A stretch of 64,000 nucleotides of DNA from Protaetiibacter sp. SSC-01 (GCF_014483895.1 NZ_CP059987.1:1364001-1428000); one strand, 5' to 3'; shown: positions 47,263-54,735, counted from the stretch's first letter. Numbers and translations: made by a program. The notes: generated from the letters alone by a model not told the origin.

Positions 47263-47361
47263 GCCACTTCAGGGTGTATGCAGCTCCTACCAGTCCTGCG
47301 GAGGCGCCCGACTTCGGACAATTGACCCCGTTGCGCTCATGCTTCAGAATCAGGCGCAGAT

Positions 47362-47661
47362 ATGGCGCGACGGGCATCCCGCACCAGTTCTGGTCCTGTC
47401 TCCTCGGCACGTCGAGGCTTGGAAGACATACGGGGCTTCACCATCGTGGAGCTCCTGATCGTCATCGTTGTGATCGGCATCTTGGCCGCGATCACGGTCG
47501 TGGCGTACACGGGCATCACCAACAGCGCCAGTGTCCGCGTCGCTCTTGATCTCCCATCCGCTCAAGAAGGAACCCACTACCGCGACATCCACCCGACGGC
47601 GGCCTTCCTCGAGTCCCAACTCATGTCGTACGAGCGCACCAGGCTCCATCGACAGGGTTAG
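47362..47661 (+). pseudogene. Type IV pilin head fragment
   Basis: The frame from 47362 contains RG-FTIVELLIVIVVIGILAA, a complete prepilin cleavage site and membrane helix, followed by 'VVAYTGITNSASVRVALDL', then unrelated sequence. There is a good helix but no pilin body. The 40 residues before the cleavage site are longer than a normal leader. I read it as a relic. Its body region resembles the start of the relic at 34734, which has lost the helix. Confidence 0.6.
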
Positions 47662-47724
47662 GAAACGGTCGAGGGCAAGACGGATCTCCACGTCGCGCAC
47701 ACCCCGAGGATAGGTGCACTTACG

Positions 47725-47930
47725 TCAGCCACCCGCGTGCCTATCCGTGGGCCGCGTCTCGTCGATGGCCAGCCCGAGGCCTTTGAGCTACCACGTACCG
47801 GTCCGCTTCGCCTTGTAGCCGTCGCGAGGAAGACCCCCCGTTCTTGGAGTGCCTGGATGAACGAGCGGAGCGTCCACGCACGGGCGCGGCCCTCTGCCTC
47901 GCAGAACTCTTGGAAGCGCTGTAGATGAGC
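47725..47930 (-). pseudogene. C-terminal fragment of a phage/plasmid primase
   Basis: Leftward, 'HLQRFQEFCEAEGRARAWTL' and 'RSFIQALQERGVF' match the winged-helix C-terminus of P4-type primases (Y-x-x-W/F-C-x-x-E-G ... F-x-x-A-L-x-x-R-G-F). 'RDGYKAKRTG' and 'KGLGLAID' continue in two other frames before a stop at 47725. At least two frameshifts are needed. The 452 bases from 47662 to 48113 otherwise hold only the promoter side of the next gene. Confidence 0.4.
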
Positions 47931-48113
47931 TCGGCCTTTTCTCGGTGGGATGCCCTGGCAAGTCGAGGGGCGCCGTTCTCAGCCCTGAAGCACGCCCCGG
48001 CGGCACCCTGGTTGCTCTGGTGTGCCATCGAGGTCGCACCCGGTCTCCGCCAGGCGGCATAGGGGCGGGTGGAAGCAACCGCTCCCATCCGTACCCAGTA
48101 GAAAGGCACACCC

Positions 48114-48455
48114 GTGCACACCGACCTCGAGCTCGAGCTCCTCGACGCCATGCCCGCGACCTTCACCCCTGACACCTGGCACCCCGCCGTCGCCCTCATG
48201 GAACTCCAGGCGGCCTTCAGCGCCCACTGGACCGAGGAGCCCGCCGACAAGCTGCCGGCCCCGACGGAGGCGGGCGCCTACGGCATCAGCTTCGCGCAGT
48301 ACGCCGCGTGGCTCGCCCTCCTGCTGATGGCCGACGGCGCCCCCACCCGCGACGCCTACGATGCCGTCCACGCCAACGCCCACAACCTCGTGCGCGTGTT
48401 CCGCGAGGGCAAGTCGCCCGTGGTGCTCGTCGAAACCGTCCGCGAGTTCATGTAG
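48114..48455 (+). CDS. Hypothetical protein (113 residues)
   Basis: A helical, Ala-rich acidic protein ('TWHPAVALMELQAAFSAHW', 'SFAQYAAWLALLLMADGAPTRDAYDAVHANAHNLVRVFREGK' in pieces). No family is recognised. GTG at 48114 has AAAGG 8 bases upstream. Strong G/C third positions support coding. It begins the run of small orphan genes near the right end of the island. Confidence 0.65.
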   Translation: MHTDLELELLDAMPATFTPDTWHPAVALMELQAAFSAHWTEEPADKLPAPTEAGAYGISFAQYAAWLALLLMADGAPTRDAYDAVHANAHNLVRVFREGKSPVVLVETVREFM

Positions 48456-48477
48456 CGCCCACTCGCGGTGTCGCCTC

Positions 48478-48583
48478 GGGACATGGCCGTGCTACTGCGA
48501 GGTGGCGCGTGTCCCGGGGCGGGACAGCGCGCGTGGGACGGTTGGTGCCACGTCACACCAGGCGCTGTCGTGGGACGTGTCCC
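48478..48583. repeat. Cluster of GGGACA/TGTCCC half-sites
   Basis: Half-sites lie at 48478-48483, at 48510-48526 as an inverted pair (TGTCCC, 5 bases, GGGACA), at 48535-48539 (GGGAC), and at 48572-48583 as the palindrome GGGACGTGTCCC. They occupy the first third of a 386-base gap (48456-48841) with no gene. A repressor or replication-protein binding region is possible. Confidence 0.45.
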
Positions 48584-48841
48584 TAGGCAACCGTGTCGGC
48601 GGACCGCACTAGCGGGCTGCAACTGGAACCGGTGTCGCCAAGTCCGCTACTGCGGTACCGCACGAGGGGCACACCGGTGATGCAAAGTCGTCACCACTGA
48701 ACGGGTCGATAGCCGCGACAAGGCCATCCACTCGCAGCTCCTCTCCTCGGCCAGAAACTTAGCGGCCGGACACCTGCCAAATGTCGTGGCCGATCTCCGC
48801 CGCATGTACCTGCAGGACACCCTGGACAGAACGGACAACTC

Positions 48842-49090
48842 ATGAGACGCGACATCGGCTCGACCAAGGATGCGAAGGCGCGCCGCGTCTTCTGGCGTCG
48901 GCCGGACGCGACCATTACCTTCGAGCGCGCGGACGACGGCACCATCCTCGAGATCGAGCTGCCCGGCGCCTCGACCGAGGGCTACTACGTCGATGAACAC
49001 GGTCAGCGCGTCAACAACGTGACCGCTGCCGAGCGAGCGGCCGCTGCAGGCGCTGCCGATCCGGCGTCGCGGGCCTCGGCGGCGGAGTGA
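48842..49090 (+). CDS. Hypothetical protein (82 residues)
   Basis: It starts 'MRRDIGSTKDAKARRVFWRR' and continues with an acidic beta-rich part ('ATITFERADDGTILEIELPG', 'GYYVDEHGQRVNNVTAAERA') and an Ala-rich end. No family is recognised. The ribosome site is weak. The composition is like coding DNA, and the next small gene follows 40 bases on. Confidence 0.5.
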   Translation: MRRDIGSTKDAKARRVFWRRPDATITFERADDGTILEIELPGASTEGYYVDEHGQRVNNVTAAERAAAAGAADPASRASAAE

Positions 49091-49130
49091 GACCGACGAT
49101 GCATCCGCCCGCACCGCGACGGGTTCCGAC

Positions 49131-49373
49131 GTGCTGAGCTATACGCCGCTGCGTGCGGCCGTCTACCTCATGGGCGGCGAGGAACTGGTTGAGTTCCAGC
49201 GCGAGGAGTTCATGGAGGGCGTGCCGTTGAGGATCGTCGTCATCGGGTTGCCAGACCATCGCGTTCACCTCCTTGGCCTTGTCGGCGACATCGTCGAGGA
49301 CAGCGTCACTTTGCCCACGGAAGAGTACGGGGCCGCCGTACTCGAGATGGGCAGGCGCCTGATCGGGGAGTGA
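49131..49373 (+). CDS. Hypothetical protein (80 residues)
   Basis: A compact alpha/beta reading ('VEFQREEFMEGVPLRIVVIGLPDHRVHLLGLVGDIVEDSVTLP' in pieces) ending in an amphipathic helix. The start codon GTG at 49131 is uncertain. No family is recognised. A tandem 20-bp repeat begins 7 bases after its stop. Confidence 0.5.
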   Translation: MLSYTPLRAAVYLMGGEELVEFQREEFMEGVPLRIVVIGLPDHRVHLLGLVGDIVEDSVTLPTEEYGAAVLEMGRRLIGE

Positions 49374-49379
49374 TTGTTC

Positions 49380-49423
49380 TGCAGGAAAACCTGCAACTTG
49401 GAGTGCAGGAAAACCTGCAACTT
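49380..49423 (+). repeat. Tandem 20-bp repeat with internal hairpins
   Basis: TGCAGGAAAACCTGCAACTT occurs twice, at 49380-49399 and 49404-49423, with no mismatch and a period of 24. Each copy holds GCAGG-aaaa-CCTGC. In the 300-base gap (49374-49673) nothing else stands out. Paired protein-binding sites, or two RNA hairpins at the 3' end of the preceding message, are the options. Confidence 0.7.
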
Positions 49424-49673
49424 CGTTCGACTTTCAGCCCCAGATCGGGTAGACACCAGCCGTAGCCGTGTGAAAGCGCCCAGTGCCGCGCATAGACAAG
49501 AAGACGGAGCATCAGGGCCTTGGGGGGCTACGCTCCGCAGTTCCTTCCGGAGACAGCGGGAGGGCATCGTGCGTGGTGTCCGGTGCCCTCCGCTGCCGGT
49601 GCGGCCTCGTAGACTGAACACCTAGCGGCGGCCGGGCCGGCACTACCAGCTCAGCCAACCCGGAGAAGACCTG

Positions 49674-49997
49674 ATGGGGTCGAACAGGCGGTACGCCGAT
49701 CACTACGACCGGCTCATGGACGCTCGTGTCGCCGAGGTCGTCGCCCGCGGGCACGAGCCGGACACGCTCACCGCGGAGGAGCTCGACCTCACACACGAGC
49801 CGCTCACCCGCACCCCTATCCCGCGGCCTGTGCGCGCGTGGGTGAGATACGGCGGTGTGCCGTTGCGCGTCGACGCCGAGCTTGTCGCGTGGACTCGTGC
49901 TGCGGCGGCGATCAGGTGGCGACTCGGCGACATCCAGCACCGGGCATGGGTGTGGGGGCCCGCGGTGGAGGACCGCAACGACACCGGCGGGCGGTAG
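49674..49997 (+). CDS. Hypothetical protein (107 residues)
   Basis: A charged N-terminal helix ('YADHYDRLMDARVAEVVARG') precedes a segment with 'VRAWVRYGGVPLRVDAELVAWTRAAAAIRW'. No family is recognised, although similar short proteins are common in actinobacterial accessory DNA. GGAGAAG lies 6-12 bases before ATG. The next gene begins 11 bases after its stop. Confidence 0.65.
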   Translation: MGSNRRYADHYDRLMDARVAEVVARGHEPDTLTAEELDLTHEPLTRTPIPRPVRAWVRYGGVPLRVDAELVAWTRAAAAIRWRLGDIQHRAWVWGPAVEDRNDTGGR

Positions 49998-50007
49998 CGT
50001 GAGCGCG

Positions 50008-50688
50008 ATGTCCGATCCCGACCTCTTCAGCGTGTCGGCACCGAGCTGTACGCACGGCTACCACCATCCCCACGGCGCACCTCACGCGTGCGATGGCTGC
50101 TGTCGTGCACCGGCCCCCCAGGGCGAGCGGCTCGTGATGCCGGTCTCGGGCCGGACGACCGTTGTGATCTTCGCGCCGACGTGGAGCGCCATCATGGCCG
50201 AGGCGCGACGCCGGGACCTCTCGTTGGCCGCGTGGACGGGTGCCGTCGTACGCGGGCTCGCGGAACCGCTCGTTCTCGAGCATGACCCCACCCCGTCCGT
50301 CACCGGCGTCACTGCCGCCGTCGCTGCCTCGGCGATCGCCGCCGAGCTCGCTGAGGGGCGACCCGACCAGGCGTTCCGCAGCTTCATCTCATATTCGGAC
50401 GCGCTGGCGAAGGCCGACGCCGCTGGCCGCGTCATCCTCAGCGCCGCAACACCGGCGACGACCGACGACGCCGCCTGGGACGCCGCACTCGCCGCCGCGA
50501 CCGAGTACTGGCTCGACGCCGCCACCGCCCCGAAGCCGGCATGGCTCGCCGACCCCTGGCGGCGCCTGGACGCGCCACAGACCCTCTCGTACAGCCGGTA
50601 CGTCGAGCCGCCTGACCCTGCCGAGGTCCCGCCGCAGTTCATCGCGCGGAACATCCTCGTCGCCAGCTCGACGCTCGAGAGCGTCTGA
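50008..50688 (+). CDS. Hypothetical protein (226 residues)
   Basis: It has an N-terminal Cys/His-rich stretch ('CTHGYHHPHGAPHACDGCC', possibly metal-binding, about 12-30), a short 'TVVIFAPTWSAIMAEARRRDLSLAAWTGAVV' segment resembling a ribbon-helix-helix strand and helix, and an Ala-rich helical remainder. No family is recognised. ATG at 50008 is 7 bases after TAGCGT. A GTG at 49999 would add three residues. Confidence 0.6.
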   Translation: MSDPDLFSVSAPSCTHGYHHPHGAPHACDGCCRAPAPQGERLVMPVSGRTTVVIFAPTWSAIMAEARRRDLSLAAWTGAVVRGLAEPLVLEHDPTPSVTGVTAAVAASAIAAELAEGRPDQAFRSFISYSDALAKADAAGRVILSAATPATTDDAAWDAALAAATEYWLDAATAPKPAWLADPWRRLDAPQTLSYSRYVEPPDPAEVPPQFIARNILVASSTLESV

Positions 50689-51285
50689 CACCCAACCCCA
50701 ACCCAGCCCGCTCGCGGCGCGAACAGCGCCGCCCTCGCTGCCCACAAGCGACCAGACCGGGGGCCTCCGCCCGTTGCGCGTGCTCCGACCCCCGGCGCTG
50801 GCGGAACGCCTGGTCGGGTCGCTGCCGGAACCCCGCTGGCGTTGCGTCTCGCGGGAAGCGTGCGCGTCGCCTGGTCGTGCAGGGGCGTGACGCGGGCGTG
50901 ACGTGAGGCTGCGCGCCGCTGGGCGTTCCGTCGACGTACTGCGGGGCGTGACGGTGACGGTGAGCTGGCGGAGAGGGCGCCGTGTCGCCGGAACGTGTCG
51001 GTGCGCTACGCGGGCAGGAAGAGCCCACACCGCAGGCCCGGCACCGCAGGTGACGCCACCGTCGACGACACGCAGGCGGAAGCGATGCACGCCCCGCAGG
51101 CAGCGGCCGAAGGCCGCCGCAGGCGCACCGCAGACCACCGTGAACGCAACGCGGCGCCGGCGGAGCCCGGAACGACCGGAGCGAACGGCGAGAGGAGCGA
51201 CGCGACGGAGGACGAGCGCCAGCGAGGACGACGGGAGCGAGAGCGACGAACGCAGAGAGCGCAGGGAGCGGAGGGCGGAGCCGGT
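50689..51285. other. Gene-free stretch with CGCAGG words and a thymine-free run
   Basis: No convincing gene in 597 bases. From 51030 to 51125 the word CGCAG recurs six times, and a hairpin GCGGCC-gaa-GGCCGC lies at 51103-51117, like those near 30 kb. From 51142 to 51284 the top strand has no T at all (143 bases), and purines dominate its last 100 bases. Open frames in several phases are side effects of this composition. Confidence 0.6.
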
Positions 51286-51477
51286 CTACTGAGGTTCGCC
51301 CCCGAGCTCGAGCTCATTCTTGATCTGGTCCGCAGGGATCTCGCCGGCGATCCAGCGCCCGACGGCGCGGTTGAACCTTTCCGAGTGCGGGGCGCCGTCA
51401 AGGGCACCGCTTGCGAGCACCTGCCGTGCGACCTCCGCACGGCGGGACCTCTCAGCGTCCGTGTACTCGTCGGGCAT
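51286..51477 (-). CDS. VbhA-like antitoxin (63 residues)
   Basis: 'AEVARQVLASGALDGAPHSERFNRAVGRWIAGEIPADQIKNEL' (in pieces) fits the VbhA family: a first helix with S-x-x-L-(D/E)-G and then the 'Y/W-x-x-G-E-I' motif. VbhA inhibits the Fic AMP-transferase VbhT with a glutamate in the first helix. The usual S/T-x-x-x-E/D-G-N motif is changed here (S-G-A-L-D-G-A). No Fic gene is present next to it. Downstream lies the thymine-free run. ATG at 51477 is 7 bases after TATCGT. Confidence 0.6.
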   Translation of the reverse strand: MPDEYTDAERSRRAEVARQVLASGALDGAPHSERFNRAVGRWIAGEIPADQIKNELELGGEPQ

Positions 51478-51671
51478 GCAGCCCACGATACGACCACACG
51501 CCGACCTCTCCCGACCCAGGGGGAGCGTCGTGCGTTCCGCGGACGCCCGCCGTGAGCAGCCGGCGGTGGGGGCCGTGCGCCTCGTGAACTTGCCCGCCGG
51601 CTGGGAGCGGTGTGGCGCTCCGGGAGCGCGCAGAGCGTCCCCACCCTCGCCTGCGCGGCCGCTCTGGCGGG

Positions 51672-51690
51672 TTATCCGCCACTTATCCGC
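51672..51690. promoter_or_regulatory. Possible right integrase arm-type sites
   Basis: Two direct copies of TTATCCGC (51672-51679 and 51683-51690) with 11-base period are followed by tatatatacgg. A related sequence lies just inside attL. The stretch 51478-51844 has no convincing gene. Confidence 0.35.
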
Positions 51691-51844
51691 TATATATACG
51701 GCGGACGAGCGCGATACACCGACGAGCAATGAGAGGTCTCGCGGGTGGACTACGCTGGAAAACCACCGGTTCACCTGGGATTTTGCAGGTCTCGATCAAC
51801 GATGACAGGTGTCGAGAACACTCCGAGAGATTAGGGATGTTTAT

Positions 51845-51879
51845 CGATAGGTTCTTGGTTCGAGTCCAAGCCGGGGAGC
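51845..51879 (+). mobile_element. attR: right attachment core of the island
   Basis: An exact 35-base copy of the tRNA-Asn 3' end (see 19276-19310). It lacks the 5' part of a tRNA and so is not a functional gene. A terminator that suits a tRNA follows 14 bases later. Confidence 0.93.
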
Positions 51880-51893
51880 AGAATCCCAGGTCA

Positions 51894-51912
51894 GGCCCCG
51901 GTTTTCGGGGCC
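51894..51912 (+). terminator. Displaced tRNA-Asn terminator
   Basis: ggccccg, loop gtttt, cggggcc, then tttccc: a 7-bp G/C stem with a T-run. It sits just beyond attR, where the chromosomal copy of the tRNA would have ended before integration. The 193 bases to the next gene hold no other gene. Confidence 0.8.
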
Positions 51913-52072
51913 TTTCCCATGTGCACCGCCGCTCGGGTGCAGCGCGGGGTCGTCGTTCGCTCGACATCGGGCCCCGTGCGGCACGCCGAGTCGTATGCGC
52001 GCGGGCTGCCAGTACGGTGGATGCGCACGTCCGTGCAGACGTCTCCTGATTCGTGCGACCGAGGCGACACCC

Positions 52073-52780
52073 GTGACGAATGTCCAGATCAGTTTCGATC
52101 TCGGGTATCTCGAGCTCATCGGACGCCCGGAAGCAGACGACGCGAGCGAGCCCGCGCCGACGAGCATGGCCGGGCTGATCGCCTCGCGAAGGGGCGGCGT
52201 CCGGCTCGCGACAGGCGCGTGGCTCGGCATCGCCGACGTCGGCGTCACGGTCGCCGGCGAGCGGCCCGAGTCGGTCGAGGCAGGTTGGGATGTCGACGGC
52301 GAGTGCTCGACCGAGTTCACGACCGTCGAGCTCGTCCTCTGTCACCCGTCTCGCGAGGAGATGGTCGCCATCCGCGAGAGGCTGGGTCGGACGGGCTGGC
52401 ATCGGGTGCGCGCACACGCCAGGAGGCGAGGTGACGACGTCGATGGGGTCGCGCTTCGTTCCGCTGAGGAGCGGTACCACCTCGTGATCTGGCCATCCGC
52501 GGGCGACGAGCCCCCCGCGCTGCTGATCGGAGAACCTGTCGTTCCTCGCCCGGCGCCGACGACGCCTCTCCGAACACGCACGCGCGTCGGTTCCGAACCC
52601 GATGACGCGGCCCGGCCGCTCAGCGAGTCGGAGCGTGCTGATCTCAAGACGGCGAGCGTGGCGCGGCTGCGCGAGGAGATCGACGCGCTCGACGAGCAGA
52701 TCGCCCGGCTCGCTGCGCGGAAGCGCTCCCTTCGCCAGCTCGTCGCGATGCTCGAGGCGGGAGAGCCCCCGCGCTCGTGA
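52073..52780 (+). CDS. Hypothetical protein with C-terminal coiled coil (235 residues)
   Basis: The first 150 residues form a beta-rich domain that I do not recognise ('VQISFDLGYLELIG', 'STEFTTVELVLCHPSREEMVAIRERL'). A linker rich in Arg, Pro and Thr follows, and the end is a leucine-rich coiled coil ('ARLREEIDALDEQIARLAARKRSLRQLVAML', about 197-228, in pieces). There is no signal peptide. GTG at 52073 follows 'cacc' without a clear ribosome site. It is the first backbone gene right of the island and ends 8 bases before the kinase operator. Confidence 0.6.
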   Translation: MTNVQISFDLGYLELIGRPEADDASEPAPTSMAGLIASRRGGVRLATGAWLGIADVGVTVAGERPESVEAGWDVDGECSTEFTTVELVLCHPSREEMVAIRERLGRTGWHRVRAHARRRGDDVDGVALRSAEERYHLVIWPSAGDEPPALLIGEPVVPRPAPTTPLRTRTRVGSEPDDAARPLSESERADLKTASVARLREEIDALDEQIARLAARKRSLRQLVAMLEAGEPPRS

Positions 52781-52788
52781 CGTCCGGA

Positions 52789-52806
52789 GTACTCCCATGG
52801 GAGTAC
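52789..52806. promoter_or_regulatory. Operator palindrome before the two-component system
   Basis: GTACTCCCATGGGAGTAC, a perfect 18-bp palindrome, 57 bases before the kinase start. A close copy with the same arms (CTCCC/GGGAG) and the same downstream word CGGATCC lies at 54736-54752 before the SHOCT gene. It is probably the binding site of the response regulator encoded here. The kinase ATG is 6 bases after TAGCAT. Confidence 0.6.
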
Positions 52807-52863
52807 CCCGCCCCCGACCCTCGGCGGATCCACGCGCCCACGGCCGCCGCGTAGCATGTCGCC

Positions 52864-54069
52864 ATGCCCGGGCCGCACACGCATGCCGACGGCCCTCGTC
52901 GGGGCGGCGGACCCTGGGCGCTCGGAGAGAGCGATGGACGTCGGCCGGGCGGATCGCCCGCCCTGCGGCTGTGGATCCCCGTCATCCTGAGCGCTCTCGT
53001 GCAACTAGCGGGCGTCGCCGCCCTGCTGCGGTTCGGCCACCATCCGCCGGGCGTCGCGGCCCTCACGGTCGCGCTCGCCCTCGCGGGTCCTGCGGCGCTC
53101 ATCGGCGCGCGGCGGTTCCCCGGACCGATCGTCGTCATCACGGCCGTGCTCGCGGTCGCCACGATGGCCTTCGGCGCGCTCGGGGGCCCCATCCCGCTCG
53201 CCTTCGCGTTCGCCCTCGCGGGTGCCGTCGTGCGCGGCGCACGCGTCTGGGCATGGGCCTCGCTCGCGGGCGCGTGGCTCGTCGTGCTCGTGCTGTCGCT
53301 CACCCTCGAGCAGCTCGCGTGGCCGCCGCCGCGCGTCATCGGCACCGCGCTCGGTCTCGTCATCGCGATCGGCTTCGGCGAGATGCTCGCGGCCCGACGT
53401 CAGCGGATGGCGGCGTTCCGCGCCGCCGCGGCCCGCCGCCGCCAGACCGCCGCGGAGGAGGAGCGGATGCGCATCGCACGCGAGCTGCACGACGTGCTCG
53501 CGCACTCCCTCAGCCAGATCAACGTGCAGGCCGGCGTCGGCCTCCATCTCGCCGACACGCAGCCCGGCAAGGCCGTCGAGGCGCTCGCCTCGATCAAGCA
53601 GGCGAGCAAGACGGCGCTCGACGACGTGCGCGCCGTGCTCGGCGTGCTGCGCGAGGACGGCGAGGCGCCTCGCGCACCCCAGCCCGATGCCGCGCGCATC
53701 GCCGATCTCGTCGCCGCGACCGACGTCCCCGGGGCCGAGGTCGTGCTCGACGACGGTCTCGAGGGCGAGCTGCCCTCACCCGTCGGGGCCGCGGCCTACC
53801 GCATCGTGCAGGAGGGCCTCACGAACGTCGCACGCCACGGCGCCGACGTCACGCGCGTCGAGGTGCGGCTCTCGCCCGAACCGGGCGGCATCCGCGTCGA
53901 GGTCGCCGACGACGGGCGCGCCGCATCCGTCGTCCCCGGCCGCGGGCTCACGGGGATGCGGGAGCGCGTCGAGCAGCTCGGCGGCGCGTTCGAGCTCGTG
54001 CCGGGCGAGGGCCTGACCGTGCGCGCGCATCTGCCGACGACCGCCTCGACGGGGGAGGAGCGCCCGTGA
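52864..54069 (+). CDS. Sensor histidine kinase, NarL-partner type
   Basis: A 401-residue membrane kinase. About five transmembrane helices (40-165) precede a HisKA_3 dimerisation domain with phosphoacceptor His209 in 'RIARELHDVLAHSL'. The ATPase domain has the N-box 'IVQEGLTNVARHG', 'VADDG' and 'GRGLTGMRERV'. The input domain resembles the short DUF7134-like sensors of actinobacteria, so the signal may be membrane stress. It overlaps the response regulator gene by 4 bases. A palindrome upstream suggests autoregulation. Confidence 0.9.
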   Translation: MPGPHTHADGPRRGGGPWALGESDGRRPGGSPALRLWIPVILSALVQLAGVAALLRFGHHPPGVAALTVALALAGPAALIGARRFPGPIVVITAVLAVATMAFGALGGPIPLAFAFALAGAVVRGARVWAWASLAGAWLVVLVLSLTLEQLAWPPPRVIGTALGLVIAIGFGEMLAARRQRMAAFRAAAARRRQTAAEEERMRIARELHDVLAHSLSQINVQAGVGLHLADTQPGKAVEALASIKQASKTALDDVRAVLGVLREDGEAPRAPQPDAARIADLVAATDVPGAEVVLDDGLEGELPSPVGAAAYRIVQEGLTNVARHGADVTRVEVRLSPEPGGIRVEVADDGRAASVVPGRGLTGMRERVEQLGGAFELVPGEGLTVRAHLPTTASTGEERP

Positions 54070-54725
54070 TCCGCGTCGCGATCGCCGACGACCAGCAGCT
54101 CATCCGCGCGGGCTTCCGCAGCCTGCTCGCGGCCGAGCCCGACCTGCTCGTCGTGGGCGAGGCGGCGACGGGCCGCGAAGCGGTGTCGCTCGCGAAGCGC
54201 GAGCGCCCCGACGTCATGCTCATGGACATCCGGATGCCGGACGGCGACGGCCTGTGGGCCACGGAGCGCATCGTGTCCGACCCCGCCCTCGCCGGTGTGC
54301 ACGTCGTCGTCGTGACGACGTTCGAGCTCGACGAGTACGTCGCGCAGGCGATTCGCGCGGGCGCGAGCGGCTTCCTCGTGAAGGACACCGAACCCGTCGA
54401 GCTCATCCGCGCCGTGCACGTCGTCGCGGCGGGCGACGCTCTCCTGAGCCCGAGCGTCACTCGCACGCTGCTCTCGCGCGTCGCAAGCGGCCTGAGCGCC
54501 CCGCCCGACACGGCGCGTCTCGCAGACCTCACCGAACGAGAGCGCGAGGTGCTCGCCCTCGTCGGTCACGGCCTCACGAACGAGGAGATCGGCGCGCGCC
54601 TGTTCCTGAGTCCGCTCACCGCGAAGACGCACGTGTCCCGCATCATGTCGAAGCTCGCAGCGCGCGACCGCGTGCAGCTCGTCATCGTCGCCTACGACAC
54701 AGGCCTCGTCACCCCCGGCTCCTGA
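54066..54725 (+). CDS. NarL/LuxR-family response regulator
   Basis: A 219-residue transcription factor. The receiver domain has the acidic pair Asp8-Asp9, phosphoacceptor Asp54 in 'VMLMDIRMPDGDG', Thr at the switch ('VVVTTF') and Lys in 'LVKD'. A LuxR helix-turn-helix ('LTEREREVLALVGHGLTNEEIGARLFLSPLTAKTHVSRIMSKL' in pieces) occupies about 152-200. GTG at 54066 overlaps the kinase stop by 4 bases. It probably binds the CTCCC-GGGAG palindromes before its own operon and before the next gene. Confidence 0.92.
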   Translation: MIRVAIADDQQLIRAGFRSLLAAEPDLLVVGEAATGREAVSLAKRERPDVMLMDIRMPDGDGLWATERIVSDPALAGVHVVVVTTFELDEYVAQAIRAGASGFLVKDTEPVELIRAVHVVAAGDALLSPSVTRTLLSRVASGLSAPPDTARLADLTEREREVLALVGHGLTNEEIGARLFLSPLTAKTHVSRIMSKLAARDRVQLVIVAYDTGLVTPGS

Positions 54726-54735
54726 ACCTGCGGAA

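Larger units (their letters stand above)
19276..51879. mobile_element. Integrated genomic island, 32.6 kb, in tRNA-Asn
   Basis: The island is bounded by the 35-bp direct repeat, with integrase and excisionase at the left end reading toward the tRNA. It carries a primase/helicase-like ATPase and no recognisable capsid, tail, relaxase or type IV secretion genes. It is therefore neither a complete prophage nor a complete conjugative element. An integrative replicating or satellite-like element loaded with defence cargo is the best description. Many genes are small orphans, codon use is less G/C-biased than in the flanks, and several relics point to repeated gain and loss. Confidence 0.88.

Noticed and set aside
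49265-49621. Leftward 118-codon frame across the tandem repeat
   Set aside because: It overlaps the 80-residue gene on the other strand and repeats KLQVFL only because of the DNA repeat.
50389-51138. Possible Fic toxin gene downstream of the VbhA-like antitoxin
   Set aside because: I searched the leftward frames for the Fic motif (HPF-x-(D/E)-G-N) and found none. The frames are composition artefacts.
19276-51879. Prophage or conjugative element
   Set aside because: There is no terminase, portal, capsid, tail or lysis gene, and no relaxase, VirB4/TraG or FtsK/SpoIIIE-type transfer gene could be recognised.
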